Source: Dehalococcoidia bacterium (GTDB lineage Bacteria; Chloroflexota; Dehalococcoidia; Dehalococcoidales; DAOWLH01). Taken from it: a stretch of DNA of 5,993 nt. Location of the stretch: the NCBI GenBank assembly GCA_030638985.1, contig DAOWDO010000074.1, positions 1-5,993 on the forward strand, in the 5' to 3' direction. Shown here piece by piece: positions 5,075 to 5,993 of this stretch. A program made the position numbers and the translations under genes. A model generated the notes under the pieces. The model worked only from the letters and a program-made list of their open reading frames with translations, had not been told where the DNA came from and ran no database searches. Position 1 is the stretch's first letter. Each line of letters starts with the position of its first letter.

Positions 5075-5993
5075 CTAGCTTTTCACTAAATGCTGCTGCC
5101 GGGCGGCCAGGGCGCCTGTTATCCGGTCAATGATAATGGCCAGCAACACAATACTGAGCCCTGCCTGGAAGCCACGTCCGACATCAATACCCTGTAGAGC
5201 CCGCAGCACTTCATCTCCCAGGCCTCCGGCGGCTACCATTGAGGCAATGACCACCATGGCCAGGGCCATCATTGTTGTCTGGTTGATGCCGACCATTATT
5301 GATGGGACGGCCAGTGGCAGCTGAATTTCGAACAGTATCTGCCGGGCGTTAGAGCCAAAAGCCCTGGCTGCCTCAATGGCACTCGGCGAAACTTGGCGTA
5401 TGCCAACATTGGTCAGCCGGATGACCGGTGGTGTTGCATAGAGAACTGTAGCAAATACTGCCGGAACCGGGCCCAGACTGAAGAGCATCATCGCCGGCAC
5501 CAGGTAGACAAAGCTGGGCATAGTCTGCATGGCGTCAAGCTGGGGTTTTATTATAGATTCCATGCGGTCACTGCGGGACATGAGGATACCGGTGGGAATA
5601 CCGATGGCGAGAGCTATCATAACCGAGGTAACCATTAGTGCCAGCGTCTCCATGCACAGGTCCCAGTAGCCGACATCGCCGAACCTGAAGCTTCCAATTA
5701 TGACCATACTTGCGGCTACCAGTATCCCCGCCCACCAGCGGCGCATAGCCCGCCAGGCAGCGAATCCTATCAGTAGAACTACGATAAACCAGGGCAGCAA
5801 GAGGAGAAAACGTTCGACACCAAGCAATCCAAACAAAAAACCGAAAAGAATAAAAGCAAGGACTGCTGTGGCAATGGCAACTATTAACCACCGGTGCGTC
5901 AGACGATAGAGGATAACTCCTGCGATAAGAACCAGTATCGCTGCTAACGCCAGTATTGAAAAGGCCCACCATGTCCCTGGTATGAGCCAGACA
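5075..5993 (-). CDS. ABC transporter permease, glycine betaine/proline (OpuAB/ProW) type, 5' end outside window
   Basis: This integral membrane subunit of an osmoprotectant-type ABC importer would pair with an ATPase and a substrate-binding protein, neither in the window. The frame ends at TAG 5077-5075 and stays open to the right edge, giving 305 visible residues; the start lies beyond. A TTG at 5836-5834 is the only start-like codon in the early part but would cut a hydrophobic segment, so it is unlikely. The visible N-terminal part has about four hydrophobic segments (WWAFSILALAAILVLIAGV, WLIVAIATAVLAFILFGFLF, FLLLLPWFIVVLLIGFAAW, WAGILVAASMVIIGSF). The permease core follows, with DAMQTMPSFVYLVPAMMLF, which is characteristic of ProW/OpuAB, then the EAA loop EAARAFGSNARQILFEIQLP (about residues 207-226) that contacts the ATPase, and closing membrane segments. 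The substrate is probably glycine betaine, proline betaine or a similar solute; this is inferred from the family. Confidence 0.92.
   Translation of the reverse strand, partial: VWLIPGTWWAFSILALAAILVLIAGVILYRLTHRWLIVAIATAVLAFILFGFLFGLLGVERFLLLLPWFIVVLLIGFAAWRAMRRWWAGILVAASMVIIGSFRFGDVGYWDLCMETLALMVTSVMIALAIGIPTGILMSRSDRMESIIKPQLDAMQTMPSFVYLVPAMMLFSLGPVPAVFATVLYATPPVIRLTNVGIRQVSPSAIEAARAFGSNARQILFEIQLPLAVPSIMVGINQTTMMALAMVVIASMVAAGGLGDEVLRALQGIDVGRGFQAGLSIVLLAIIIDRITGALAARQQHLVKS

Noticed and set aside
5568..5972. Long minus-strand frame of about 134 codons overlapping the permease gene
   Set aside because: It overlaps the permease in another frame, has a composition unlike a folded protein and no motif; the permease frame is clearly the coding one.

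Overview
The window looks like a piece of a bacterial chromosome of moderately high GC, most consistent with the Chloroflexota, probably Dehalococcoidia. This is inferred from the gene set: an archaeal/deep-branching-type fructose-1,6-bisphosphate aldolase/phosphatase, a short CobO, a beta clamp away from dnaA, and an OpuA/ProW-type permease. No rRNA, tRNA, CRISPR array or intact mobile element is visible.

Layout. (1) 1-409, minus strand: the N-terminal 136 codons of a fumarylacetoacetate hydrolase (FAH) family enzyme, cut by the window edge, with a candidate promoter placing its start codon almost at the mRNA 5' end. (2) 410-558: a divergent intergenic region with a TTGACA promoter overlapped by a perfect 7-bp inverted repeat. 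(3) 553/559-4019, plus strand: a tight four-gene run, cobO, fructose-1,6-bisphosphate aldolase/phosphatase, rdgB and dnaN. The gaps are about 20 and 2 bases for the first two junctions. The third is 58 bases and holds a second promoter overlapping the rdgB stop codon. (4) 4020-4636: about 600 bases of more AT-rich DNA without a firm gene. It holds an extended -10 element, a perfect 24-bp tandem duplication that appears to have duplicated a consensus promoter, and a short reading frame resembling the C-terminal tail of an HD-GYP phosphodiesterase. (5) 4637-5011, plus strand: a single-domain CheY-like response regulator. (6) 5075 to the right edge, minus strand: an OpuAB/ProW-like compatible-solute ABC permease, convergent with the regulator, whose reading frame continues past the window edge.

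How it fits together. The central run joins cobalamin adenosylation, gluconeogenic sugar phosphate synthesis, removal of non-canonical purine nucleotides and the replication clamp. These are housekeeping functions that share a promoter rather than one pathway; rdgB and dnaN form the most natural functional pair. The right third is a signalling/transport region with signs of remodelling. No wholly new multi-gene system is evident. The best unusual signals are the duplicated promoter with a dyad in each spacer, the HD-GYP remnant beside a stand-alone receiver, and the operator-like repeat in the cobO promoter.
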